From positions 62,001 to 126,000 of the forward strand of contig CACVAS010000147.1 in the NCBI GenBank assembly GCA_902727855.1: DNA of 64,000 bases, given 5' to 3'. Positions 1 to 8,844 of this stretch are shown here, in pieces (position 1 is the stretch's first letter; each line of letters begins with the position of its first letter). The stretch is from an uncultured Sulfurovum sp. (lineage in GTDB: Bacteria > Campylobacterota > Campylobacteria > Campylobacterales > Sulfurovaceae). A program made the translations under genes and the position numbers. The notes under the pieces were generated by a model, which was given only the letters and a program-made list of their open reading frames with translations, was not told where the DNA came from and did not search any database.

Positions 1-110
1 ACCCTGCCTATGCTTGAAGCATATAAATCTGCAAGCCCACCCACTCAATGAAAAGAAGGACACTACCCCATTACCTAAAAGGGTACGGTGAATTATAGCT
101 AATTGTTGGG
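1..110 (-). other. Non-coding left edge with an outward-facing promoter-like site
   Basis: No convincing gene lies in the first 225 bases. On the minus strand there is an extended -10-like TAGCTATAAT (centred near position 98), followed by a G-rich stretch that runs off the window edge. This could be the start of a small RNA, the leader of a gene outside the window, or the end of a mobile element; the short AGGACACTACCCC string resembles some transposon termini. None of these can be settled from the bases present. Confidence 0.25.
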
Positions 111-225
111 TAAGTATCGATGTGTTTTAATGGGCATTTTAAGGTACGATTATGTTTATTTGACCTATGCTTTACCATCTCTCATACAGCATGACAAATA
201 TAATCCTCCTAATTATCATTAGTTG

Positions 226-933
226 TTACGCCTTCTTGGCAGACGATGGTGGGATAGGATACTCATACCACACCTTGTCAAAACGATCTGTAATCTTCAC
301 AGTTGCACCATCAATTAATATATCTTTAAACCTATGTTTAAAACTGTACTCATTTGGTGGAGTTTCAAGTATAGGTTTTGAAATAAACTCCCCATTTTTA
401 TATTCAAATTCTAACGTTAAAATAAACCTATTTATATTGATATGCCCTACAAGCTTAGCAGTAATCCCTTTACCCGTGATACGTTTCTTTTTAGATATCC
501 AAGTATATTCATAATTATTTTTTCTAAATATTTCTATGCCTTCTTCTACCACTTTTACAATAAGAGGATACTCTTTTGCTATTTTTTGATTGCCTTTGTA
601 GATATGAGTGATAAGGTATTCGTACACTTCTTTTGGGTCTTTTTCTTTGGGATAATCTTTATCTAGCATTTTAATAGGGATACCCAATAATCTATTTATT
701 ATTTCTATCTTTCTATCTTTTTCAGTTAAAACACCTTTATAATATAACCCATCAAATCCAAGTCCTTTAACTTTATCTTGTTTTAAATATTGCCCTAAAA
801 AGAAACCTAAGGCTCTTGATTCATTAGTAATATGACTATTTAAATCATTGCTCCAGTGAACACCTCCACCTTCACCTTTTATAAATATATAATTGAACCC
901 TCTGAAAAACCAAAAGAATCCATCCGATTTCAA
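226..933 (-). CDS. Hypothetical protein, possibly a remnant
   Basis: A 235-residue reading frame I do not recognise. It is lysine- and aromatic-rich, has no signal peptide or membrane segment, and ends in a proline-containing tail (YPIPPSS). The only start in the 5' part is TTG at 933. An in-frame TAA lies two codons upstream, so the frame cannot be extended, and the first ATG comes only near residue 89. A TATAAT box sits just a few bases before the TTG, leaving no room for a normal leader and ribosome-binding site. The gene lies about 60 bases from an insertion sequence. It may be a 5'-truncated accessory gene or a real gene with an unusual start. Function unknown. Confidence 0.4.
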   Translation of the reverse strand: MKSDGFFWFFRGFNYIFIKGEGGGVHWSNDLNSHITNESRALGFFLGQYLKQDKVKGLGFDGLYYKGVLTEKDRKIEIINRLLGIPIKMLDKDYPKEKDPKEVYEYLITHIYKGNQKIAKEYPLIVKVVEEGIEIFRKNNYEYTWISKKKRITGKGITAKLVGHININRFILTLEFEYKNGEFISKPILETPPNEYSFKHRFKDILIDGATVKITDRFDKVWYEYPIPPSSAKKA

Positions 934-991
934 ATATTATAGCATCTAAAAAAATGAATTTGTCATTTTTAGCTATTTTTCTTTGAAATCA

Positions 992-2157
992 CCTCCAATA
1001 TTGTGATATATTTTGTGTTTCTATGCCAGTTTAGGCACTTTTTCCTCTTTTTGCCTACCTATCCATAAGCTTTCATAAGTTGTGGCACTCTTCGTAAGTT
1101 TGCACAGGCAGCAATAAGATTAAAATGTTCCTGATTTTTCTCAAGTCCAAGATATCTTGTCTCTTTAAAATACATATGATGTTTAATAAAAGCAAAGGGT
1201 AATTCTACCAAGCCTCTAAGTTTTGCAAAGCGTTTATTGTTTTTTTGTTGTTTAGCTCTTAGTTTAGACTGACCTCTTACTTTTCTTTCAACTATGCCAT
1301 TGAAGATACCTTTTTCTCTTAACTTCTTTTTTCTCTCTTTTGACATATAACCACTATCTGCAAAGATTGCTTTCTCTTCATCTTCGGTAAGTACATCAAA
1401 CTGTGTGCTATCATGGGTTTTAGCCGTGGTGGCTATCACTTTTTTGATTACACCATTCGTATCTGTAGCAATATGCATCTTGTGCCCGTGATGCTTTTGT
1501 CCTCGTTTGGATGTATATGTTGCTTCTTTATCGTAAGCTTCATTTGAAATGGTTTTACCATCATTGTCTTTTTTCTTCTTTGGCTCGGAACTATTGATAA
1601 GTGTAGCGTCTACCAATGTACCTTCATTGAGTATAAGGTTCTTTTGAATCATCATCACTTTTACTTCATCGAAAATACGTGAAAGTAGTTTCTTTTTAAT
1701 CAGTTTATTTCTAAACTTGATAATGCCCTGAAAATCCTAAACAACTTACAGTACAGATTGTGGTTTCATCAGGAATAGTATCTTCTTCTGTGATATCAAG
1801 GAACTTTCTAAAAGAAATTCTATCATGTATCAGCTCTTCTGTCATTGGATCACTCAGGTTATACCAGTTCTGTAGAAACAGTGCTCCTAAGAGTATCTTT
1901 GCAGGTGTTTGTGGTCTTCCACCTTTTAATCCTATCTCTGGTTTATAAACACCTTCTTCAATGAGGATAGAGACAAGATTCTCAAAGGGAATAATATCCT
2001 TCATTTCTCCTAAAAACTTCATACTTTTTTTACCGCCTTGGTATTGCATTGCGTGGTCGAAGAAACTTAGTTGCATAAGGTAACTCCTTGATAGATATTT
2101 ACTACTCTTTATAGTTATATTTTAACTAAATATCGGTTTTATGCTCGTTAGAGGAGG
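992..2157 (-). mobile_element. IS5-family insertion sequence, about 1.17 kb
   Basis: A single transposase gene in two frames, flanked by non-coding ends. Both outer edges begin with CCTCC when read inwards (992-996 on the plus strand; complement of 2153-2157), followed by weakly matching inverted bases (G at inner positions 12 and 14). The flanking trinucleotides are TCA and TTA, so no clean target duplication is visible and the exact ends are approximate. The size is normal for an IS5-type element. The element sits between the unrecognised ORF and yigZ and does not obviously interrupt a gene. Confidence 0.65.
1059..2076 (-). pseudogene. IS5-family DDE transposase, frameshifted
   Basis: The 5' part (2076-1711) encodes the N-terminal DUF772-type domain, with the motifs GGRPQTPAKILLGALFLQNWY and PDETTIC. 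The 3' part resumes as RNKLIKKKLLSRIFDE and continues through EGTLVDATLI, with the first catalytic Asp, and HHGHKMHIATDTNG to ADSGYMSK and the C-terminal FNLIAACANLRR. In the family, the PDETTI motif runs directly into FRNxL. Here 34 extra bases (1719-1752) separate them, ending the first frame at a TAG and moving the second frame by one base. Join the two frames across that insert and a complete, roughly 330-residue transposase appears. It is therefore probably inactive unless the insert is bypassed. Confidence 0.75.
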
Positions 2158-2240
2158 TTAATCAGAGGGTTCAATTAATTGTTTTTTCTTTTAACACTTT
2201 ACAATCCCTTGCACCATTTCTTTTTTCCCATACATCACAT

Positions 2241-2801
2241 TTACACCCCGTACAAGCCCCTACACTTCTCTACATTCTCTTCACTCCCCTCAATCCTCCA
2301 AACAACCCCATCTATACCAAACTCACGTTCATACTTTTCTATGCCTAGCTGTTTGAGTTGATACAATGTTTTGTCTACTGCTGAGTAGCTTGTCTCAAAT
2401 GTATACACTATTTGTTTTTCGTAAGATACTAATGTACTCACTTCCAAGACATCTTTAACAGCCTGTGCATAAGCTCTTGCCATGCCACCAGTACCTAACT
2501 TAATACCACCAAAATAACGCACTATAAGTACTGCACAGTTAACAAGCTCTTCTCCTCGTAACACATTTAATGCAGGCATGCCTGCACAACCCTTGGGCTC
2601 TCCATCATCTGTGCTATTTTCAACTATTTGATCAAATTCATTTAAATATCGTAATGCATAGACCACATGGTTGGCTTTGGGGTGTTCTTTTTTTAAGTTG
2701 GCTTGTAAGCCTTCAAGCTTAGATATAGGGATGATTTGTGTGAGAAACTTAGAGCGTTTCACTTCTGTAGTGGATGTGTATATGTTTTCAACTGTAAACA
2801 T
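2241..2801 (-). CDS. yigZ: YigZ/IMPACT family protein
   Basis: A 186-residue cytosolic protein of the UPF0029/IMPACT family. The signature RYFGGIKLGTGGMARAY lies near residues 94-110, preceded by the family motif STDDGEPKGCAGMP. The N-terminal IMPACT domain is followed by the small DUF1949-type ferredoxin-like domain, and the length matches bacterial YigZ. Members are linked to translation or RNA-related functions, but the biochemical role is poorly defined. The start overlaps the stop of the VanZ-like gene by one base (TAATG type), so the two are translationally coupled. Together with hemH they form a three-gene minus-strand operon. Confidence 0.9.
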   Translation of the reverse strand: MFTVENIYTSTTEVKRSKFLTQIIPISKLEGLQANLKKEHPKANHVVYALRYLNEFDQIVENSTDDGEPKGCAGMPALNVLRGEELVNCAVLIVRYFGGIKLGTGGMARAYAQAVKDVLEVSTLVSYEKQIVYTFETSYSAVDKTLYQLKQLGIEKYEREFGIDGVVWRIEGSEENVEKCRGLYGV

Positions 2802-3169
2802 TAGATAACTTTTCGTATATACTTATAGAGACTCAACCCAATAAACGTACCGATGGTATCAGCTATGACATCTTTGTATTCTGCAAATCTATTGACTGCG
2901 TAAATTTGAGAGAACTCAATAAGTACACCATACGCCACTAAGCTTAGCAGTGCATACCAATAGTTAATATGGTATCCTAAACGCAATAACAAAGCTAGTA
3001 CAACAAAAGCAAAAACATGATGTGCTTTGTCTGAAACTTCAGGAATACTTGGGGCAATATCATGAGGAAGTACTGCAAAAATATATGAAACAAGTAAGGC
3101 TATCCAAAACAGTACTTTAAACTGTTTTTGGTATTCATATACCTTAGCGTTTTTCAATTTCACTGTCAT
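2801..3169 (-). CDS. VanZ-like membrane protein
   Basis: A small integral membrane protein with the VanZ-like pattern. There are about four hydrophobic helices, a DKAHHVFAFVVLALLLRLGY segment and the terminal EFSQIYAVNRFAEYKDVIADTIGTFIG, which contains the conserved ExxQ and DxxxNxxG-like positions. The frame stays open to an ATG at 3250, but that extension only reads the conserved Cys-rich end of ferrochelatase in another frame. I therefore prefer the ATG at 3169, which overlaps hemH by 26 bases. Function unknown; VanZ relatives have been tied to glycopeptide resistance elsewhere, but nothing here supports that role. Confidence 0.75.
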   Translation of the reverse strand: MTVKLKNAKVYEYQKQFKVLFWIALLVSYIFAVLPHDIAPSIPEVSDKAHHVFAFVVLALLLRLGYHINYWYALLSLVAYGVLIEFSQIYAVNRFAEYKDVIADTIGTFIGLSLYKYIRKVI

Positions 3170-4181
3170 ACAAACTTGATGCGCCACAGCACAGACAGAC
3201 ACTACAGTTTGAACAAACAAATAAATCACTAGGCTTATCACTGCCTTCATTTTTTACATATTTTAAAATCACATCTACAAATGCCTGAGTCTTATTCATA
3301 CATTCAGCCACAATATAGTCATCATATTTTATTTTCTCTGCTATTTCACGATGTTCAATATCGAGTTCAAAAAGTGTTTCTGAATTGTCAATAGTAAATG
3401 CCAATGGATAAATGAGTACTTTACGATTGGTTGGGTTACGTAAGACATCTACAAGGTTTGGTTCTAGCCATGTTGCGTTACCAACTTTAGATTGATACAC
3501 TAACTTTACATTTTTAAAGGTTATACCTTTTATTTTCAATAAGGTTCTTATAGCACTTACATTAGCTTCAACCTGTCTTTGGTAAGGGTCGCCTGCTTGT
3601 ATAATACTCACAGGTAACCCATGAGCAGATAGAAGTAAATCATATTCACTACTCTGTTTTGTACCTATTGCTTTTTCTATCTGATCCACACTCGCTTTAA
3701 TATAGTCAATATCATCATAATACTGACAAGCAAGCATTGTGATTTTCGGATAATATCCAATTTCTTTACATCGTGCAACTATATCTTCGTAAGAAGAGAG
3801 GGTTGTTGTTGTAGAGTATTGAGGATAAAGAGGGAAAAGTAAAAGCTCTTCTACACCATCTTTTTGACACTGTTCAATGGGAATATCTGCAAAAGGTGGT
3901 ACATAACGCATAGCAGCATAAATAGGCATCTCCAAATGCTCTTTTAATGCATCAATAAGTTCTTGTGTCAAGCCTGATAGAGGTGATTTACCACCTAATT
4001 CTGCATAACTCTCTTTTGCCTCATCTAAACGCTTAGTAATAATAATTTTACGCACAAGGGCACGAGTCACAGGGTTAGTTGGCAAAATATTTTTATCTGA
4101 AAACATATTCTGTAAAAATAATTCTACTTCATCTAGATTGTTTGGTCCACCCATATTGAGAAGGAATAAGGCCTGTTTCAT
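3144..4181 (-). CDS. hemH: Ferrochelatase
   Basis: Inserts ferrous iron into protoporphyrin IX, the last step of haem synthesis. The 345-residue protein opens with the family motif LLNMGGP. It has the metal-binding His in LLLSAHGLPVS (about H187), and the catalytic Glu region is in DNSETLFELDIEH (about residue 268). A C-terminal cluster of five cysteines (C323, C326, C329, C331, C332) follows; similar Cys-rich tails on other ferrochelatases bind an iron-sulfur cluster, so this one may as well (inference). It is the first gene of hemH-vanZ-like-yigZ and is divergent from kdsB across an 82-base promoter region. Confidence 0.96.
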   Translation of the reverse strand: MKQALFLLNMGGPNNLDEVELFLQNMFSDKNILPTNPVTRALVRKIIITKRLDEAKESYAELGGKSPLSGLTQELIDALKEHLEMPIYAAMRYVPPFADIPIEQCQKDGVEELLLFPLYPQYSTTTTLSSYEDIVARCKEIGYYPKITMLACQYYDDIDYIKASVDQIEKAIGTKQSSEYDLLLSAHGLPVSIIQAGDPYQRQVEANVSAIRTLLKIKGITFKNVKLVYQSKVGNATWLEPNLVDVLRNPTNRKVLIYPLAFTIDNSETLFELDIEHREIAEKIKYDDYIVAECMNKTQAFVDVILKYVKNEGSDKPSDLFVCSNCSVCLCCGASSLYDSEIEKR

Positions 4182-4263
4182 ACTATACCATCCATATTTA
4201 AATTGTTGTATCTTAGCATAGTAAGTGTAAAATAAGTTTAATCTTACCTAAAGGAGAATTTAT

Positions 4264-4983
4264 ATGATTATCATACCCGCACGTATTGGTTCAAGTCGTT
4301 TCCCCAATAAAGTTTTAGCAGACATTGGAGGCATGCCAATGGTGGTACGTACCGCAAAGGCTGTTGAGGGGATAGACAGTGTGATTATTGCTACAGATGC
4401 TCAAGAGGTGGTAGATATAGCAAAAGAGCATGGTATTCAAGCTGTGATGACCTCACAAGATCACCAAAGTGGTACAGATCGTATCTATGATGCTGTACAA
4501 ACGTTAGGTTTAGATGAGAATGATATTATCATCAATGTGCAAGGTGATGAACCTTTTATAGAAACTGAAGTAGTAGAAGCCATCTATAACCTTACTAAAC
4601 GTAATAGAACCAATGACCGTATTATGATGAACTCTTGTTATAAACGTATCAACAATCCTGAAGCAGATGACCCCAATATTGTCAAAGTAGTCACAGATAC
4701 AGACGATATTGCACTCTATTTTTCAAGAGCTAAAGTACCCTACCCGAGAGACCATCATTTTGATGCATACAAAGGACATTTAGGTATTTATGGTTTTACG
4801 GTCAAGTCACTCAAAACATTTTGTTCTCTCTCTCCTGCTCCATTGGAGAATATAGAGAAACTTGAACAGCTAAGGGCACTCTATCATGGTTATGAAGTGG
4901 CTATGGTGGAAGTGACTACAGAGAGTTTTGGTATTGACACACCAGAAGATTTAGAAAAAGCCTTAAAACATCATACACTTTAG
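4264..4983 (+). CDS. kdsB: 3-deoxy-manno-octulosonate cytidylyltransferase
   Basis: Activates Kdo to CMP-Kdo for the lipopolysaccharide inner core in the cytosol. The 239-residue protein begins MIIIPARIGSSRFPNKVL, the CMP-sugar synthetase nucleotide loop, and contains NVQGDEPFI, the conserved metal and nucleotide site. ATDAQEV and the C-terminal GIDTPEDLEKA also fit the family. The ATG at 4264 follows an AAAGGAG ribosome-binding site. The gene is monocistronic and convergent with the pilus-type operon; a strong hairpin lies between their stops. Confidence 0.97.
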   Translation: MIIIPARIGSSRFPNKVLADIGGMPMVVRTAKAVEGIDSVIIATDAQEVVDIAKEHGIQAVMTSQDHQSGTDRIYDAVQTLGLDENDIIINVQGDEPFIETEVVEAIYNLTKRNRTNDRIMMNSCYKRINNPEADDPNIVKVVTDTDDIALYFSRAKVPYPRDHHFDAYKGHLGIYGFTVKSLKTFCSLSPAPLENIEKLEQLRALYHGYEVAMVEVTTESFGIDTPEDLEKALKHHTL

Positions 4984-4995
4984 GAATTAGGAGTT

Positions 4996-5021
4996 TTGAC
5001 AGAAAATAATTTTTCTGTCAA
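4996..5021. terminator. Bidirectional hairpin between kdsB and the F-type assembly gene
   Basis: A perfect 11-bp inverted repeat, TTGACAGAAAA / TTTTCTGTCAA with a TAAT loop, lies between two convergent stop codons. The A/T-rich end of each arm would supply part of a U-tract. The position and symmetry suggest a terminator serving both strands. Confidence 0.6.
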
Positions 5022-5032
5022 TAGATATAACC

Positions 5033-6280
5033 TTAACCTTTCACTGCTTTACCTAGATCCCACATAGGCATAAAGATTCCTAATGCCATTAACAATACAA
5101 GTCCAGCAATAAAAAAGAGCATGATTGGCTCAATGTATGTTGCTAGGTTGTCTATGAGGTCTTGAAATTCCATATCATAATAATTAGTGACCTTTTCAAG
5201 CATTTTATCTAATTGTCCACTGGCTTCACCTGCCTTAATCATCTGCAACAACATATTTTCATACAATCCCGTAATTTTGAATGCTTCAGAGAGATTCATA
5301 CCTCTTTTAATATTGTTATTTACTGTTAAAAACTGTTCTTTAATCGCTAAATTATCGACCATGCCTACAGCTGTGTCTAGCGCTTCAGAGACTGGAATAC
5401 CTGACTTAACCAATTGACCAAACACAAGATTGTATTTATGCATGGTAGACAAAAATATGGCTTTATTAATCAAATAAAACTTAGGGTGAATCATCAATTT
5501 ATCCATCTTATACTTAAAGTCATCATTGGTTTTATAGAAATACTTGATCCCTACAATAAGTCCAATGATGATAGCCAAAATTAAAAGTCCATAGTTAGAA
5601 AATGCCCACTCTAGTTTGAGTAGTATCTGTGTAGGTAAAGGTAAGTCAGTTTTAAACCTTTCAAAAATGTCTTTAAATTTTGGTACAACTACCATAATAA
5701 GTATAGTAAATGCAATTGCCATGGCAGTTAAAGTAATTAGAGGTGAGCGTATCGCTTTTTTAAACTTATTGGTATTGTCCCTGATGCTCTCCAAGATATC
5801 TGCTAGCTTATGATACGATTCAGATATATTACCGGTACGTTCACCAAGGTTTGTCATAGCTAAAGCAACATGACCAAACTCTTCAGTATAAGGCTCCATA
5901 GCATCTGAAAAACTCTTACCTGAGTTAATATCATTATTTATTTTTGTATAAATTTCTTTGAGTTGTTTATTGTCAGTATTATCTGCAACATCTTCTAGCG
6001 TATCATTAATAGCAATACCTGCATCTGTCATGACTGCAATTTGTCTAATAGTAGAAATTTTGTCATTAATAGGTATTTTGGACTTAAATGTCTTTTGAAC
6101 ACCTGAGAACATGTCAGAAAAAGCTTCACCAAAAGGTGCTGATGTTTCGACTGTTTTCATCACTATGGCTCTAGGAAACTTCTTTTTAGCTACAGTAACG
6201 GCACCTATCTTATTATCCGCCTTAATAAGCTCAATACTTTTTTTATAATTGTTCATAATGGTAACATTAAAATATTTCAT
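5033..6280 (-). CDS. GspF/PilC/MshG-like inner-membrane platform protein
   Basis: The polytopic platform of a type IV pilus or type II secretion machine, which couples the cytosolic ATPase to (pseudo)pilin assembly. The 415 residues hold two tandem T2SSF domains, each with the TM-proximal motif (IRQIAVMTDAGIAINDTLEDV near 80, and FGQLVKSGIPVSEALDTA near 290). Three hydrophobic helices lie near 180-205, 230-250 and 385-408. It is the last gene of the eight-gene operon, and its start overlaps the stop of the ATPase gene. A regular full-length member of the family; MSHA-type MshG is the closest guess. Confidence 0.92.
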   Translation of the reverse strand: MKYFNVTIMNNYKKSIELIKADNKIGAVTVAKKKFPRAIVMKTVETSAPFGEAFSDMFSGVQKTFKSKIPINDKISTIRQIAVMTDAGIAINDTLEDVADNTDNKQLKEIYTKINNDINSGKSFSDAMEPYTEEFGHVALAMTNLGERTGNISESYHKLADILESIRDNTNKFKKAIRSPLITLTAMAIAFTILIMVVVPKFKDIFERFKTDLPLPTQILLKLEWAFSNYGLLILAIIIGLIVGIKYFYKTNDDFKYKMDKLMIHPKFYLINKAIFLSTMHKYNLVFGQLVKSGIPVSEALDTAVGMVDNLAIKEQFLTVNNNIKRGMNLSEAFKITGLYENMLLQMIKAGEASGQLDKMLEKVTNYYDMEFQDLIDNLATYIEPIMLFFIAGLVLLMALGIFMPMWDLGKAVKG

Positions 6281-8016
6281 TACAACCTCGCTACTCGATA
6301 AATCTCTTCTAGTGTTGTTTTTCCTTCTAGTGCCTTACTAATACCATCTTCAAACATAGAGACAAAATGCTCTTCTTTCGCTTGCCTAGTCATCTCTTCT
6401 TTAGAAGCATTTTTGGCAATCATTCTAGAAAGTGTTTCTGATATAACTAAAACCTCAGAAATCATCTCTCTACCTGAGTAACCACTGTTACCACACTCTC
6501 GACATCCCTTACCTTCATAAAAAACTGGGTTACTAGGTAAATACTCCCTAATATCATTCAGAAGTGAATCATCAACATCAAGTTCTATTTTACAGTGAGT
6601 ACAAATTTTTCTTACTAGTCTTTGTGCTTGGATAGCTACCAAGGCACCTGAGACCAGATACTCTTCAATACCCATATCTAATATTCTTGTCACAGCAGAT
6701 ATGGCATCATTGGTGTGCAGGGTAGAGAGTACCAAGTGACCAGTAAGTGCTGCTTGAATAGCTATACGTAATGTCTCTTGATCTCTAATCTCACCAATCA
6801 TTATTTTATCAGGATCTTGTCTTAAAATAGATTTTAATGCTGCTGCAAAATCAAGACCAACATTTGGTCGCACTTGTACTTGTTGCAATCCAGACATTTG
6901 GTATTCAACAGGATCTTCTACGGTAATAATTTTGTCTTTAACATCTTTAATCGCGTTAAGAGCACCATAGAGCGTTGTTGTTTTACCAGACCCAGTAGGT
7001 CCTGTAACCAAGACGATACCGTAGGGAACTTTAATTGCCTTAGAAAACTTTTCATAACAAATACGGCTCATGCCAGCTTCTTCAAGTTTAATCATCGCTT
7101 TGGTTTTATCAAGAATCCTCATAACAATGGACTCTCCATAGATAGTTGGTAAAGTAGAAACCCTAAAATCAAAATCTTTTTTGGAAACTCTTGCTGAAAA
7201 TCTACCGTCTTGAGGTTTTCTTTTTTCTGCAATATCTAAATTTGAGAGTAATTTTAATTTTGATGCAAGTGGGTTGAAAATATCTTTATCAAACGTAAAA
7301 CTTTGACGTAACATACCATCTGTACGTTCTCTAATCACACAAGCCTTTTCAGTTGCTTCAACATGTATATCACTCGCACCTGCATAAATAGAAGATTTTA
7401 AAAGAATATCAATCAGTTTCAAGACAGCTGGAGAATCTTCAGTATTCTCTTTTATTGACTCTTGACTTAAATCATCACGTATCTCAGTGATAAGACCTTC
7501 AATACTTTCACTTATTTCTAAACGTTGCAAATGCTTCTTAATCTGCTTAGGTATTGCAATCGCAACATTAATTGGCTTTCTAGGAAATAATCTTTGTACT
7601 GCATCTTGTGCTGACATATCATCTGGATCATCAAACACAACAAGTACATGAAATTCATTCTCTTCTACAGGAATAACATTATATTTCATCAATTGTTTAT
7701 GAGGAACTTTAGAAAAAAGTTTCATATCAATTTCAATTTCATCTAAATCTATATACTCCACACCCATATCATGTGCAATTTCCGTCATAATAGGTACAAT
7801 ATCTATACCATCAATTCTTTCTAAATCAACTAAAGTAATTGTTTTTTGCTTTATTTTTTTAACTAAAAAACGCTCTACAGTTTTTAAGTCTATCATCTTT
7901 TCTCGCACTAAGTTAGCAAAAGATATTTTTTTAGGTGGTCTACTTTTTACTAGTGCAGAGATTGCTTCTTTTGTAATAAGCTTTTCTTTGAGCATTGTTT
8001 CAATCAAATTAACCAT
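6280..8016 (-). CDS. mshE: GspE/PilB/MshE-like assembly ATPase
   Basis: A hexameric cytosolic ATPase powering pilus or pseudopilus extension. The 578 residues comprise an N-terminal MshEN-type domain (about 1-160), then the GSPII_E core with Walker A GPTGSGKTT (339-347). The Asp box is ITVEDPVEYQ (364-373), Walker B is IMIGEIRD (405-412) and the His box is TGHLVLSTLHTND (425-437). A tetracysteine zinc site is present (C472, C475, C505, C508), typical of extension rather than retraction ATPases. No PilT-type retraction ATPase lies nearby. Tightly packed between the TPR gene (12-base gap) and the platform gene. Confidence 0.95.
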   Translation of the reverse strand: MVNLIETMLKEKLITKEAISALVKSRPPKKISFANLVREKMIDLKTVERFLVKKIKQKTITLVDLERIDGIDIVPIMTEIAHDMGVEYIDLDEIEIDMKLFSKVPHKQLMKYNVIPVEENEFHVLVVFDDPDDMSAQDAVQRLFPRKPINVAIAIPKQIKKHLQRLEISESIEGLITEIRDDLSQESIKENTEDSPAVLKLIDILLKSSIYAGASDIHVEATEKACVIRERTDGMLRQSFTFDKDIFNPLASKLKLLSNLDIAEKRKPQDGRFSARVSKKDFDFRVSTLPTIYGESIVMRILDKTKAMIKLEEAGMSRICYEKFSKAIKVPYGIVLVTGPTGSGKTTTLYGALNAIKDVKDKIITVEDPVEYQMSGLQQVQVRPNVGLDFAAALKSILRQDPDKIMIGEIRDQETLRIAIQAALTGHLVLSTLHTNDAISAVTRILDMGIEEYLVSGALVAIQAQRLVRKICTHCKIELDVDDSLLNDIREYLPSNPVFYEGKGCRECGNSGYSGREMISEVLVISETLSRMIAKNASKEEMTRQAKEEHFVSMFEDGISKALEGKTTLEEIYRVARL

Positions 8017-8028
8017 CTTATTGACCTT

Positions 8029-8844
8029 TTATTTATTTTTTAAAGTATAAAGTAATTGTCTAGCCACATCTGAGTCTGACTGGGAAATATACTGTGTCAA
8101 TACTTTTAGTGCCTCACCTTTTTGTCCTAATTTTACTTTAGCATTGACAAAAACAATCCAACTCTCTTCTATATTTGTATCTATCTTATTTGTCTCAAGA
8201 GCCCAGTACTCTGCCTTCTGATAGTCACCGTTTTTATAATAACTTTTTGCCAAGAAAAGTGAATCATGTGGATTTTGTGTTTTTTGAAAACGTTTTTCTA
8301 CATCCACATATGCACTCTTACTAGAAGTTTCAACAATATCTAAATGTTTTCGTTTCCTAGGTTGATCAAAATTTATTTTATTAGGTTTTGTTTTTTGGCT
8401 AGACTGAACCTTTTTATAGGTAGGTTTTACACTGTTATTATTTTTTTTGGAAGCAGATGCATATAGTGCATTTTCTTCAGCCATAGATATATCATTTATA
8501 ACAGGTAAGGTTGGTACTAAAAGTCCATCTTCTTTAGATACTTCAGGCTTTTTAACCTCTATTGTTGTCATAGCTTCATTAAGAAGAACTGTAAATGTTT
8601 CCTCTTCATTCTTCGATGTGAGAACTGATTTTTGATTAGACTTTGTGGTTACGATTTCATAAGTTGGTTTATCTACCTTTTGCCTATTATTGAAGTTATC
8701 AATCAAATTCTTCCCATTCATATACACATAAGCAATAACAATGAATAGAAGAAGAGCTAAGAAAGACACACCTATAATATAGGGTCGACGTTTCTTTTTA
8801 TGGTAAGAGATCCATTTTTCTTCTAATGATTTAACTTCATGCAT
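8029..8844 (-). CDS. Membrane-anchored TPR protein, MshN-like
   Basis: A 271-residue protein with a basic N-terminus, one membrane helix near residues 22-43, a long low-complexity Lys/Ser/Asn-rich linker (about 60-180) and TPR-like helices at the C-terminus (FLAKSYYKNGDYQKAEYWALETNKID). This layout, and its position between a GspA-like ATPase and the assembly ATPase, match MshN of MSHA pilus operons, which has TPRs in the periplasm. Sequence similarity to MshN itself is inferred from architecture and context only. Overlaps the upstream ATPase gene by 8 bases. Confidence 0.7.
   Translation of the reverse strand: MHEVKSLEEKWISYHKKKRRPYIIGVSFLALLLFIVIAYVYMNGKNLIDNFNNRQKVDKPTYEIVTTKSNQKSVLTSKNEEETFTVLLNEAMTTIEVKKPEVSKEDGLLVPTLPVINDISMAEENALYASASKKNNNSVKPTYKKVQSSQKTKPNKINFDQPRKRKHLDIVETSSKSAYVDVEKRFQKTQNPHDSLFLAKSYYKNGDYQKAEYWALETNKIDTNIEESWIVFVNAKVKLGQKGEALKVLTQYISQSDSDVARQLLYTLKNK

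Noticed and set aside
442..666. Plus-strand reading frame of 74 codons
   Set aside because: It is antisense to the 235-residue frame, lacks a ribosome-binding site and is Phe/Ile-rich in the way of shadows of Lys-rich genes.
1711..1760. Programmed frameshift in the IS5 transposase
   Set aside because: The shift needed is +1, the overlap is very short, there is no A-rich slippery run, and the family motif is split by extra bases, so mutation is simpler.
2158..2240. Possible remnant of the ORF at 226-933 on the other side of the IS
   Set aside because: The bases here hold no matching coding continuation; the yigZ stop follows at once.
3170..3250. Upstream part of the VanZ-like frame, giving a 149-residue protein
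   Set aside because: These codons read the conserved Cys-rich end of ferrochelatase in another frame; the VanZ pattern begins after 3169.
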